DNA of 7,152 bases from contig JAOPWO010000153.1 in the NCBI GenBank assembly GCA_025965635.1, positions 1 to 7,152 of the forward strand. The letters are read 5' to 3'. This DNA is from Modestobacter sp. Lineage in GTDB: Bacteria; Actinomycetota; Actinomycetes; Mycobacteriales; Geodermatophilaceae. The notes under the pieces are model-generated. The model saw nothing but the letters and a program-made list of their open reading frames with translations, was not told the origin of the DNA and did no database searches. Of this stretch, positions 1 through 5,441 are shown piece by piece. The translations under genes and the position numbers were made by a program. How positions within the stretch are numbered: position 1 is the stretch's first letter; every line of letters starts with the position of its first letter.

Positions 1-98
1 CCGGGCTGGCCGCCGTCCACGACCTGACACCGTCGGCACCGGTGCACCTCGCCGGCCCCGACGGGACGCTGCGCACCACCGCCGTCGCCACCGCCTGA
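1..98 (+). CDS. C-terminal end of a gene entering from the left, possibly cytidine deaminase-like
   Basis: An open frame enters at base 3 and ends at TGA 96-98, giving about 31 residues that include VHLAGPDGTLRTTAVATA. Codon use is typical high-GC coding, with G or C at nearly every third position. In many actinobacteria a short cytidine deaminase-like protein lies just upstream of era, and tails of the type 'HLAGPDG-RTT-V' fit my recollection of that family. No catalytic zinc motif is visible because that part lies outside the window, so the family is a guess from context and a short tail. The gene converges with the minus-strand gene ending at 173. Confidence 0.5.
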   Translation, partial: GLAAVHDLTPSAPVHLAGPDGTLRTTAVATA

Positions 99-167
99 CG
101 CCCCGCCATCCGGGCTCCCGGTGCCGAGGGCCCGCGGGGTCTCCCGGGCTCGAGCACGGTGCCTCGT

Positions 168-181
168 CGGGCTCACGCCCG
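168..181. terminator. Small GC hairpin around the stop codon of the minus-strand membrane protein gene
   Basis: CGGGC (168-172) and GCCCG (177-181) form a perfect 5-bp inverted repeat with the 4-base loop TCAC. The loop contains the TGA stop of the minus-strand gene (TCA at 173-175 on the plus strand). It lies between two convergent gene ends (98 and 173). There is no T-tract, which is common for actinobacterial terminators. The stem is short, so it may be chance in such GC-rich DNA. A second weak pairing, CCCCGC (101-106) with GCGGGG (134-139), could also terminate the left-hand gene. Confidence 0.3.
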
Positions 182-781
182 GAGGGGGTGGTCCAGGGCG
201 TCGGCGAAGGCGGCCGGGTCGCGCACCCAGCCGGTGAACGCCTGCTCGTCGAGCGCGTCGCTGCCCAGGTGCCGGACGCTGACCCGGTGCCGGCCCGGCC
301 ACCAGCCGCCGCGGCGCTTGGCCCGTGGCCAGTCGGCCGGCGGCGGGCCGGCGACGACGTCGGTCACCAGCACCCGCGGGACGACGGCGAAGGACGACGT
401 CTGGCGCAGCCCGGCGATGTCGGTGGAGACACCGTGGTCGGAGACGGTGAACCGGCCGGTGGACCCGGCCAGCACCAGCGCGGCCAGGGCCAGCGCCAGC
501 GGCAGCTCGGCGGTCACGGCGGCCGCGCCGTCCAGCCAGGCCAGGAAGCCGAGCCAGGCGGCGACGGCGAGCAGGGTGAGCCCGACGACCAGTGGACTGG
601 CCGCGTTGTACTGCCAGTACCGCAGCGGCGGCGGGACGACGGTCACCGACTTCCTCGGGCCGCGCGCGGCGAGGAACCCGTAGCTGGTCACCTGGCTGAT
701 GTGCCGTTCCCGGTCGCGGGCCGCGCGGACGACGAGCGGCTCACCTTGGTCACGTCGGGAGCGGGGAGGCATGGCGACCAT
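173..781 (-). CDS. Small membrane protein with two transmembrane helices, function unknown
   Basis: The 202-residue protein has an arginine-rich cytoplasmic-type N-terminus (residues 1-45), two hydrophobic segments (about 62-83 and 91-106) separated by a short acidic turn, and a soluble C-terminal half (about 108-202) rich in beta-prone stretches and tryptophans. This layout resembles actinobacterial proteins with a membrane hairpin followed by a PH-like or DUF3093-like domain, but I cannot assign a family with confidence. The positive-inside rule puts both ends in the cytosol. The start is ATG 781-779; a second ATG three codons later (772) is possible, and GGGA just upstream of the first is a weak ribosome site. 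The gene is divergent from era, with only 44 bases between the starts. That short gap must hold both promoters, and I saw no clear TANNNT box in it. Confidence 0.7.
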   Translation of the reverse strand: MVAMPPRSRRDQGEPLVVRAARDRERHISQVTSYGFLAARGPRKSVTVVPPPLRYWQYNAASPLVVGLTLLAVAAWLGFLAWLDGAAAVTAELPLALALAALVLAGSTGRFTVSDHGVSTDIAGLRQTSSFAVVPRVLVTDVVAGPPPADWPRAKRRGGWWPGRHRVSVRHLGSDALDEQAFTGWVRDPAAFADALDHPLRA

Positions 782-825
782 GATCCCAGGCGGCCCTGTC
801 GCACCGGGATGGGAGACTCAGGATC

Positions 826-1743
826 GTGAGCAGCCCCGAGCACCCCCCGCACCGCAGCGGCTTCGCGGCCCTGGTCGGGCGTCCCAACGCCGGGAAGACC
901 ACGCTCACCAACGCGCTGGTCGGTGAGAAGGTCGGCATCGTCAGCAACCGGCCGCAGACCACCCGGCACGCCATCCGCGGCGTCGTGCACCGGCCGCAGG
1001 GCCAGCTGGTGCTCGTCGACACCCCTGGTCTGCACAAACCCAAGAGCCTGCTCGGGCAGCGGCTCAACGTCGTCGTCCGCGACTCGCGGTCCGACGTCGA
1101 CGTCATCGTCTTCTGCATCCCCGCCGACCAGACGGTCGGCACCGGCGACGCCTACATCGCCCGCCAGCTCTAGGCCGTCTCCACCCCGGTGGTCCTGGTC
1201 GTCACCAAGACCGACGCCGCCAGCAAGAAGGCCATCACCGCGCAGCTGATCGCGGCCAGCCAGCTGGTGGAGGCCCGTGAGGTGGTGCCGGTGAGCGCGG
1301 TGGCCGGCGACCAGGTCGAGCTGCTGTCCGACCTGCTCATCGGCATGCTGCCGGAGGGCCCGCCGCTGTACCCGGAGGAGCAGACCACCGACGAGGACGT
1401 CGAGCGCCAGATCGCCGAGCTCGTCCGGGAGGCTGCGCTGGAGAAGGTCCGCCAGGAGGTGCCGCACTCGCTGGCGGTCAGCGTCGAGGAGATCATCCGC
1501 AAGCCCGACCCCCGCGACCCGGACGCCGTCTTCACCGAGGTGCACGCCCTGCTCCACGTCGAGCGGGCCAGCCAGAAGCCGATGCTGCTGGGCAAGGGCG
1601 GGCAGATCATCAAGGCGATCGGCAGCGAGGCCCGGGTCGGTCTGGAGGTCCTGCTCGGGGGGCGGGTGCACCTCGACCTGCACGTCACCGTGCTGGGGGA
1701 GTGGCAGGACGACCCGAAGAAGCTGAACAGGCTGGGCTATTGA
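826..1743 (+). pseudogene. era: GTPase Era, interrupted by an in-frame TAG at codon 116
   Basis: Era is a membrane-associated GTPase that binds the 3' end of 16S rRNA and helps assemble the 30S subunit. All family parts are present: G1 GRPNAGKT (residues 18-25), a switch region with QTTR (44-47), G3 DTPG (65-68), G4 TKTD (127-130, T in place of the usual N), G5 SAVAG (157-161) and a C-terminal KH domain with GKGG (256-259). The total of 305 codons is normal length. Codon 116 (1171-1173) is TAG, with family-like sequence in the same frame on both sides, so this is a single-base nonsense change and not a frameshift. The first 115 residues lack G4, G5 and the KH domain and cannot be a working Era. 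A restart at GTG 1189 would lack G1 to G3 and has no ribosome site. The real start is GTG 826, with GGGAG at 811-815. It could equally be a sequencing or assembly error. Confidence 0.9.
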
Positions 1744-2486
1744 GCTCGGTCCCGCAGAGCCTCTACCGCGACGAGGGCGTGGTGCTGCGCACCCAGAAGC
1801 TGGGTGAGGCCGACCGCATCATCACGGTGCTCACCCGCCGCACCGGCAAGGTGCGCGCGGTGGCCAAGGGCGTCCGCCGCACGAAGAGCAAGTTCGGTGC
1901 CCGGCTCGAGCCGTTCAGCCACGTCGACCTGCAGCTCTACACCGGCCGCAACCTCGACATCGTCAGCCAGACCGAGTCGATCCGGTCGTACGGGCACGAG
2001 ATCGTCGGCGACTACCGGGCCTACACCGCGGGCACCGCGGTGCTGGAGACCGCCGACCGGCTGACGGTGGAGGAGAAGGAGCCGGCGCTGCGGATGTTCC
2101 TGCTCGTCATCGGGGCGCTGCGCACGCTCGCCGAGGGGCAGAAGCCGGCGCCGCTGGTGCTCGACGCGTTCCTGCTGCGGGCGATGTCGGTGGCCGGTTG
2201 GGAGCCGGCGCTGGGCGACTGCGCCCGTTGCGGGGAGGCCGGGCCGCACCGGCACTTCTCCGTGCCGGCCGGCGGCACCGTCTGCCCGGCCTGCCGGCCC
2301 ACGGGCTCGGCGATGCCCAGCCCGGTCACCATCGAGCTGCTGGAGGCACTGCTGAGCGGCGACTGGGAGCAGGCGGAGGCCAGCCAGGCCACGAACCGCC
2401 GCGAGGGCAGCGGTCTGGTGTCCGCCCTGCTGCAGTGGCACCTGGAGCGTGGGCTCAGGTCCTTGCCGCTGGTCGACCGGACGTGA
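1740..2486 (+). CDS. recO: DNA repair protein RecO
   Basis: RecO helps RecR load RecA onto SSB-coated single-stranded DNA in the RecFOR recombination pathway. The N-terminal OB-fold begins YRDEGVVLRTQKLGEADRI (residues 9-27) and is followed by the family's KGVRRTKSKFGARLEPF segment (44-59). The helical C-terminal half carries a zinc knuckle, CARC (161-164) and CPAC (182-185), a CxxC pair found in many but not all RecO proteins. With TTG 1740 as the start the protein is 248 residues, the usual length. That start overlaps the era stop (TTG 1740-1742, TGA 1741-1743), which suggests translational coupling. A GTG at 1701 gives 13 extra residues read from the era 3' end that do not look like RecO. 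If era really is truncated at 1173, coupling and polarity could lower RecO output. Confidence 0.93.
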   Translation: MSSVPQSLYRDEGVVLRTQKLGEADRIITVLTRRTGKVRAVAKGVRRTKSKFGARLEPFSHVDLQLYTGRNLDIVSQTESIRSYGHEIVGDYRAYTAGTAVLETADRLTVEEKEPALRMFLLVIGALRTLAEGQKPAPLVLDAFLLRAMSVAGWEPALGDCARCGEAGPHRHFSVPAGGTVCPACRPTGSAMPSPVTIELLEALLSGDWEQAEASQATNRREGSGLVSALLQWHLERGLRSLPLVDRT

Positions 2487-2562
2487 GCGGACAGGATCGT
2501 GGGCATCGCAGCGAGGGACGAGCGGGGAGCCGAGCGATCCGCGGGAGCGGACCGGTGACCCG

Positions 2563-3327
2563 GTGAAGCGGGTCGTGAAGGCGCCGAACCCGCACCCGTC
2601 CGGCGCCCGGCCGCCGGAGATCCCGGCCGGCAAGGTGCCGAGGCACGTCGCGATCGTGATGGACGGCAACGGCCGCTGGGCCAAGTCTCGCGGCCTGCCG
2701 CGCACCGCCGGCCACGAGGCGGGGGAGTCCTCGCTGTTCGACTGCGTCGAGGGCGCGATCGAGCTCGGCGTGACCGCGATCAGCGCCTACGCCTTCTCCA
2801 CCGAGAACTGGCGGCGCAGCCCGGAGGAGGTCCGCTTCCTCATGGGTTTCAACCGCGACGTGATCCGCCGCCGCCGCGACGAGATGCACGACCTCGGGGT
2901 GCGGGTGCGCTGGGCCGGGCGCCGTCCCAAGTTGTGGCGCAGCGTGGTCAAGGAGCTCGAGGTCGCCGAGGAGCTCACCCGCGACAACGACGTGCTCACC
3001 CTGACCATGTGCGTGAACTACGGCGGCCGGGCCGAGATCGCCGACGCCGCGGCCGCCATCGCCCGCGAGGTGGCCGCCGGCCGGCTGAAGCCGGACAAGG
3101 TCGACGAGAAGACCGTCGCCCGCTTCCTCGACGAGCCGGACATGCCCGACGTCGACCTGTTCGTGCGCAGCTCGGGGGAGAACCGGACGAGCAACTTCCT
3201 GCTCTGGCAGTCCGCCTACGCCGAGCTGGTCTTCCTGGACACCCTGTGGCCGGACTTCGACCGCCGGCACCTGTGGGCAGCGTGCGAGGAGTACGCCTCG
3301 CGGCAGCGCCGCTTCGGCAGCGCCTAG
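2563..3327 (+). CDS. uppS: Isoprenyl (polyprenyl) diphosphate synthase, cis-prenyltransferase
   Basis: This cytosolic enzyme adds isopentenyl diphosphate units in cis to an allylic primer to make the long-chain polyprenyl diphosphate that becomes the lipid carrier for cell-wall synthesis. The 254-residue sequence closely follows, from memory, mycobacterial decaprenyl diphosphate synthase (Rv2361c). Key parts: MDGNGRWA (33-40) with the magnesium-binding Asp34, YAFSTENW (76-83), RFLMGFNRDV (91-100), the NYGGR motif (152-156), the substrate-binding RSSGENRTSNFLLWQSAY block (202-219), and the tail WAACEEYASRQRRFGSA. The start is uncertain: GTG 2563 is chosen because the upstream 76 bases after recO look non-coding; GTG 2575 is nearly as good, and neither has a strong ribosome site. 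The stop TAG (3325-3327) lies inside the CTAG duplicated by the adjacent IS, and the gene remains intact. Confidence 0.95.
   Translation: MKRVVKAPNPHPSGARPPEIPAGKVPRHVAIVMDGNGRWAKSRGLPRTAGHEAGESSLFDCVEGAIELGVTAISAYAFSTENWRRSPEEVRFLMGFNRDVIRRRRDEMHDLGVRVRWAGRRPKLWRSVVKELEVAEELTRDNDVLTLTMCVNYGGRAEIADAAAAIAREVAAGRLKPDKVDEKTVARFLDEPDMPDVDLFVRSSGENRTSNFLLWQSAYAELVFLDTLWPDFDRRHLWAACEEYASRQRRFGSA
3324..3327. repeat. Left copy of target-site duplication CTAG
   Basis: CTAG sits one base outside the left terminal repeat and matches CTAG at 4413-4416. IS481 itself is known to target NCTAGN sites. The outer N positions differ here (C and C on the left, T and A on the right), so only the 4-bp core is duplicated. 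The last three bases are the uppS stop codon. Confidence 0.7.
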
Positions 3328-3328
3328 C

Positions 3329-3351
3329 TGTACCCAGCCATCAGGTTGGTG
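3329..3351 (+). repeat. Left terminal inverted repeat of the IS
   Basis: It starts TGTACCCAGCCA and ends GTTGGTG. Against the reverse complement of 4389-4411 it matches at 20 of 23 positions: the first 12, one of the next four, and the last seven. The transposase stop codon (TCA at 3341-3343) lies inside this repeat. Confidence 0.85.
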
Positions 3352-4306
3352 TCAGACGGCTGATCGGGGGCCGACCTCCGAGTGCACTGTGGCGGCGTCG
3401 AGTGTTGTAGTGCTCGAGCCACGGGGCAAGGGCGGCAGCGCGCTGGGCGTTGCTGGTGAAGACCTGCCGGTAGGCCCACTCGCTGGCCAGGGTGCGGTTG
3501 AGGCGTTCGACCTTGCCGTTCTGCCACGGGCAGTGCGGCTTGATGAACTTCTGCCGGGCGCCGATCGAGGCGCACACGCCGCGCAGGGAGTACCGGTAGG
3601 CCCAGGCGTTGTCGGTCATGACCCGCTCGATCCGGTCGATGCCGTGGGCGGCGAAGTAGGCCGCTGCGCGGGTCAGGAAGCCAGCGCAGGTTGAGCCCTT
3701 CTCGTCGGGAAGGATCTCGGAGTAGGCCAGCCGGGAGTAGTCGTCGACCAGTGAGTGCACGTAGTCGTAGCCGACCTTGGTGTTCCGGTCGCGGGTGATG
3801 CTGGCGGCGCCACGGCCGTGCGCGCGCCAGCCACCCCCGTCGGGGATGCGGGCCAGCTTCTTGACGTCCATGTGCACCAGCTCGCCCGGCGCTGACCGCT
3901 CGTAGCGGGTCGCGGTCTGCTTGGAGGCGCGGATCAGCTGCCCGGTCATCGGGTCCAGGGCCGCCAGTCGCGGTCGCCCGCGGCGGACCAGGACCCGGGA
4001 GACCGTGCGGGCCGGCACGCCGAGTTCGGGACCGATGACGGCCGGGCCCCGGCGTTCGCGGTCACGGAGTTCGACGATGCGGTCCTCGGTCTCGGCCGGG
4101 GTACGCCGGGGGCTGGTGTGCGGCCGGCTGGACCGGTCGGCCAGGCCGGCCTCGCCCTCGTTCTCGTAGCGGGTGATCCAGGTCCGCACGCACTTGCGCG
4201 AGATCCCCATCGCCGCAGCGATGTGCGCCTGCCGCCAGCCGGCCCGGTACCGGTCGACGATCAACTTCCGGCCGCGAACGGTCGTACGGGCATTAGCGTG
4301 GGACAC
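3341..4306 (-). CDS. IS481-family DDE transposase
   Basis: The 321-residue transposase cuts and joins the ends of its own IS. It has an N-terminal helix-turn-helix (about residues 24-46, with AHIAAAMGISRKCVRTW), a linker with a second predicted DNA-binding region (about 70-115), and an rve/RNase H-like catalytic core. The catalytic triad is D147 (HMDVKKL), D232 (MTDNAWAY) and E267 (NGKVERLN); the D-to-E distance of 35 residues is the classic spacing. The C-terminal HYNTRRRHSALGGRPP block (299-314) is typical of the family. GTG 4306 is chosen as the start because GGAGG lies five bases upstream; an earlier GTG at 4345 would add residues encoded by the hairpin region and has no better site. No frameshift is visible, so the protein should be active. 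Sense transcription could also arrive from eamA. Confidence 0.93.
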   Translation of the reverse strand: MSHANARTTVRGRKLIVDRYRAGWRQAHIAAAMGISRKCVRTWITRYENEGEAGLADRSSRPHTSPRRTPAETEDRIVELRDRERRGPAVIGPELGVPARTVSRVLVRRGRPRLAALDPMTGQLIRASKQTATRYERSAPGELVHMDVKKLARIPDGGGWRAHGRGAASITRDRNTKVGYDYVHSLVDDYSRLAYSEILPDEKGSTCAGFLTRAAAYFAAHGIDRIERVMTDNAWAYRYSLRGVCASIGARQKFIKPHCPWQNGKVERLNRTLASEWAYRQVFTSNAQRAAALAPWLEHYNTRRRHSALGGRPPISRLTPT

Positions 4307-4364
4307 GAGAACCTCCGAGCAGGTGTTGGGCCTTCGACAAGCCACACCCCACTCGGAGGTTCTC
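4307..4364 (-). promoter_or_regulatory. Hairpin that can hide the transposase ribosome-binding site
   Basis: GAGAACCTCCGAG (4307-4319) and CTCGGAGGTTCTC (4352-4364) are perfect 13-bp reverse complements, with a 32-base loop that can pair further (GGTGT 4322-4326 with ACACC 4344-4348). In minus-strand RNA the second arm contains the GGAGG Shine-Dalgarno sequence and ends right before the GTG start. A transcript entering from outside the IS would carry both arms and fold the ribosome site away. A transcript starting inside the loop would lack the first arm. This parallels the protection against impinging transcription known in IS10 and IS50; the function here is inferred. Confidence 0.65.
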
Positions 4365-4374
4365 CTTCGTTCAA
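4346..4374 (-). promoter_or_regulatory. Candidate transposase promoter inside the IS end
   Basis: On the minus strand TTGAAC (4374-4369) is followed after 17 bases by TGGGGT (4351-4346). The -35 match is good, the -10 match is poor. A start about seven bases further on would fall near 4339, inside the hairpin loop, so the RNA would keep the free GGAGG but lose the sequestering arm. Positional logic supports it more than the sequence does. Confidence 0.3.
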
Positions 4375-4388
4375 GCCCCTACGGCCGT

Positions 4389-4411
4389 CACCAACGTCGT
4401 GGCTGGGTACA
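4389..4411 (-). repeat. Right terminal inverted repeat of the IS
   Basis: Read on the minus strand it starts TGTACCCAGCCA and ends GTTGGTG, matching the left repeat at 20 of 23 positions. The differences fall in the four-base block between the conserved outer and inner parts. Confidence 0.85.
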
Positions 4412-4412
4412 T

Positions 4413-4416
4413 CTAG
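4413..4416. repeat. Right copy of target-site duplication CTAG
   Basis: CTAG lies one base outside the right terminal repeat and pairs with the copy at 3324-3327. CTA at 4413-4415 is the reverse complement of the TAG stop of the minus-strand exporter gene, so this copy supplies that gene's stop. Confidence 0.7.
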
Positions 4417-5369
4417 ACGCGCTGCTCCCGCGGTCCTCCGGCGCGGACGTCGTGGGGGCCGGTGACCTCCGGCCGGACGAGCGCGGCCCGCCGCGTCCGG
4501 CCGGCGCCTGCGCCGAGCAGGACGCCGGTCACCACCACCACGCCGCACAGCATCTCGACCAGGTGGAGCCGCTCGTCGAACAGCAGCGCCGACGCCGCCG
4601 TCCCCACCACCGGGACCAGCAGGGAGAACGGCGCCACCGTGCTCGTGGGGTGCCGGCTCATCAGCGTCGTCCAGATGCCCGACCCGACCAGCGTCGCGAC
4701 GAGCACCGTGAACGCCAGACCGCCGACCGCGATGGCGCCGCGCTGGGTGTCCAGCGTGCTGAGCGACGTGCCGATCCGGCCCCGGCCCTCGAGCAGCAGG
4801 GACGCCGCCAGCATCGGCAGCGGCGGCACGACGGTCATCCACAGCGTGAGCCGGAACGGCGAGGCGCCGCGCGCCTGGCGGCTGCACAGGTTCCCCAGCG
4901 CCCAGCCGAGCCCGCCGCCGAGCGTGAGCAGCACCGGCAGCAGCATGGCCCCGCCGCCCACCTCCGCCCGGTGCGCGGCGATGCCGGCCAGCCCGGCGAC
5001 CGCCAGCGCCACCCCGGCGCACTGCCGGCCGGTCAGCCGCTCGCGCAACAGCGCGCCGGCCAGCACCACGGTGAACGGCGCCGAGGACTGCAGCACCAGC
5101 GAGGCCAGCCCCGGCGGCATCCCGCGATCCAGCGCCGAGTACAGGAAGACGAACTGCAGGACACCGAAGCCCAGCCCGTAGCCCAGCACCCACCCCCACG
5201 GCACCGCCGGTCGGCTCACGAGCAGCACCGTCGGCACGGCGATCAGCGCGAACCGCAGCGCGACCAGGAAGTACGGCGGGAACTGCTCCAGCGACACCGC
5301 GATCGCCGGGAAGTTCAGCCCCCAGAGGACCGCCACGAGTGCGGCGAGCAGTCGGTCGCGAACGGGCAT
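4413..5369 (-). CDS. eamA: EamA/DMT-family exporter, close to O-acetylserine/cysteine exporter EamA
   Basis: The 318-residue integral membrane protein belongs to the drug/metabolite transporter superfamily, with ten predicted helices in two EamA repeats (about 7-132 and 143-288). Its sequence tracks E. coli EamA (YdeD), which exports cysteine and O-acetylserine, along most of its length: LWGLNF (15-20), ALRFALIAVP (37-46), GYGLGFGVLQFVFLYSAL (63-80), GMPPGLASLVLQ (83-94), RERL (109-112), VAPFSLLVPVVG (245-256) and LLFDERL (262-268). The substrate is therefore likely an amino acid or related metabolite, though DMT specificity is hard to read from sequence. A charged tail of about 28 residues follows the last helix. 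The start is ATG 5369-5367, with only a weak CAGG upstream. It is divergent from the LysR gene, the usual layout for a regulator and its target. Its stop lies in the CTAG copied by the IS. Confidence 0.88.
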   Translation of the reverse strand: MPVRDRLLAALVAVLWGLNFPAIAVSLEQFPPYFLVALRFALIAVPTVLLVSRPAVPWGWVLGYGLGFGVLQFVFLYSALDRGMPPGLASLVLQSSAPFTVVLAGALLRERLTGRQCAGVALAVAGLAGIAAHRAEVGGGAMLLPVLLTLGGGLGWALGNLCSRQARGASPFRLTLWMTVVPPLPMLAASLLLEGRGRIGTSLSTLDTQRGAIAVGGLAFTVLVATLVGSGIWTTLMSRHPTSTVAPFSLLVPVVGTAASALLFDERLHLVEMLCGVVVVTGVLLGAGAGRTRRAALVRPEVTGPHDVRAGGPREQRV

Positions 5370-5403
5370 GGCCCTGAGCCTGGCCGGGCCGGGCGTTCAG
5401 CAC

Positions 5404-5429
5404 CATCACGAAGTTGCACGTCGTGGATG
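5404..5429. promoter_or_regulatory. Candidate LysR-type operator in the divergent eamA-lysR region
   Basis: CATCACGA (5404-5411) and TCGTGGATG (5421-5429) form an inverted repeat with one extra base in the right arm and a 9-base spacer. The core is ACGA-N9-TCGT. It is the clearest dyad in the 72-base gap between the two divergent starts (5369 and 5442) and lies close to the regulator's own start, as expected for an autoregulatory LysR site that also controls the exporter. Confidence 0.45.
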
Positions 5430-5435
5430 TAGCGT
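5430..5435 (+). promoter_or_regulatory. Candidate -10 box for a leaderless lysR transcript
   Basis: TAGCGT fits the actinobacterial TANNNT -10 pattern and ends six bases before the A of the LysR start codon at 5442. No Shine-Dalgarno sequence is visible there, so the mRNA may begin at the ATG itself. The box directly abuts the operator dyad, which would allow repression. No convincing -35 is seen. Confidence 0.35.
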
Positions 5436-5441
5436 CGCTTC

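Larger units (their letters stand above)
3329..4411 (-). mobile_element. IS481-family insertion sequence, apparently complete
   Basis: The 1,083-bp element is bounded by imperfect inverted repeats starting TGTACCCAGCCA and flanked by CTAG copies. It carries one transposase gene on the minus strand with all catalytic residues intact. Size, TGT...ACA ends, CTAG target and single-ORF layout agree with the IS481 family. If one flanking base on each side is counted as part of the element, the limits become 3328-4412. The element lies exactly between two convergent genes and disrupts neither coding sequence. Intact ends and an open transposase suggest a fairly recent insertion. Confidence 0.9.
3317..4425. 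other. Reconstructed convergent terminator split by the IS
   Basis: GCAGCGC at 3317-3323 (end of uppS) and GCGCTGC at 4419-4425 (end of eamA) are perfect 7-bp reverse complements. Removing the IS and one CTAG copy leaves the arms separated by only CTAGAC, forming a compact hairpin centred on the two overlapping stop codons. This would suit a bidirectional terminator between convergent genes. At present the arms are about 1.1 kb apart and cannot act this way. The inverted repeat is seen directly; the terminator role is inference. Confidence 0.5.

Noticed and set aside
688..1683. Minus-strand open frame of 331 codons opposite era
   Set aside because: Its codons mirror the third-position bias of era; the product is Asp/Leu/Gly-rich repeats with no family features.
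1701..1739. Earlier GTG start for recO
   Set aside because: The 13 added residues come from the era 3' end and do not resemble RecO; TTG 1740 fits the family start and length.
1189..1743. Separate small gene starting at GTG 1189
   Set aside because: It is the second half of era in the same frame, with no ribosome site and no independent domain start.
5414..5419. TTGCAC as a -35 box for lysR
   Set aside because: The spacing to TAGCGT is only 10 bases, too short for a normal promoter.
4173..5432. Plus-strand open frame of 419 codons across the IS and eamA
   Set aside because: It crosses the IS boundary and is mostly Gln/Arg/His-rich antisense of the exporter, which has clear homology on the other strand.
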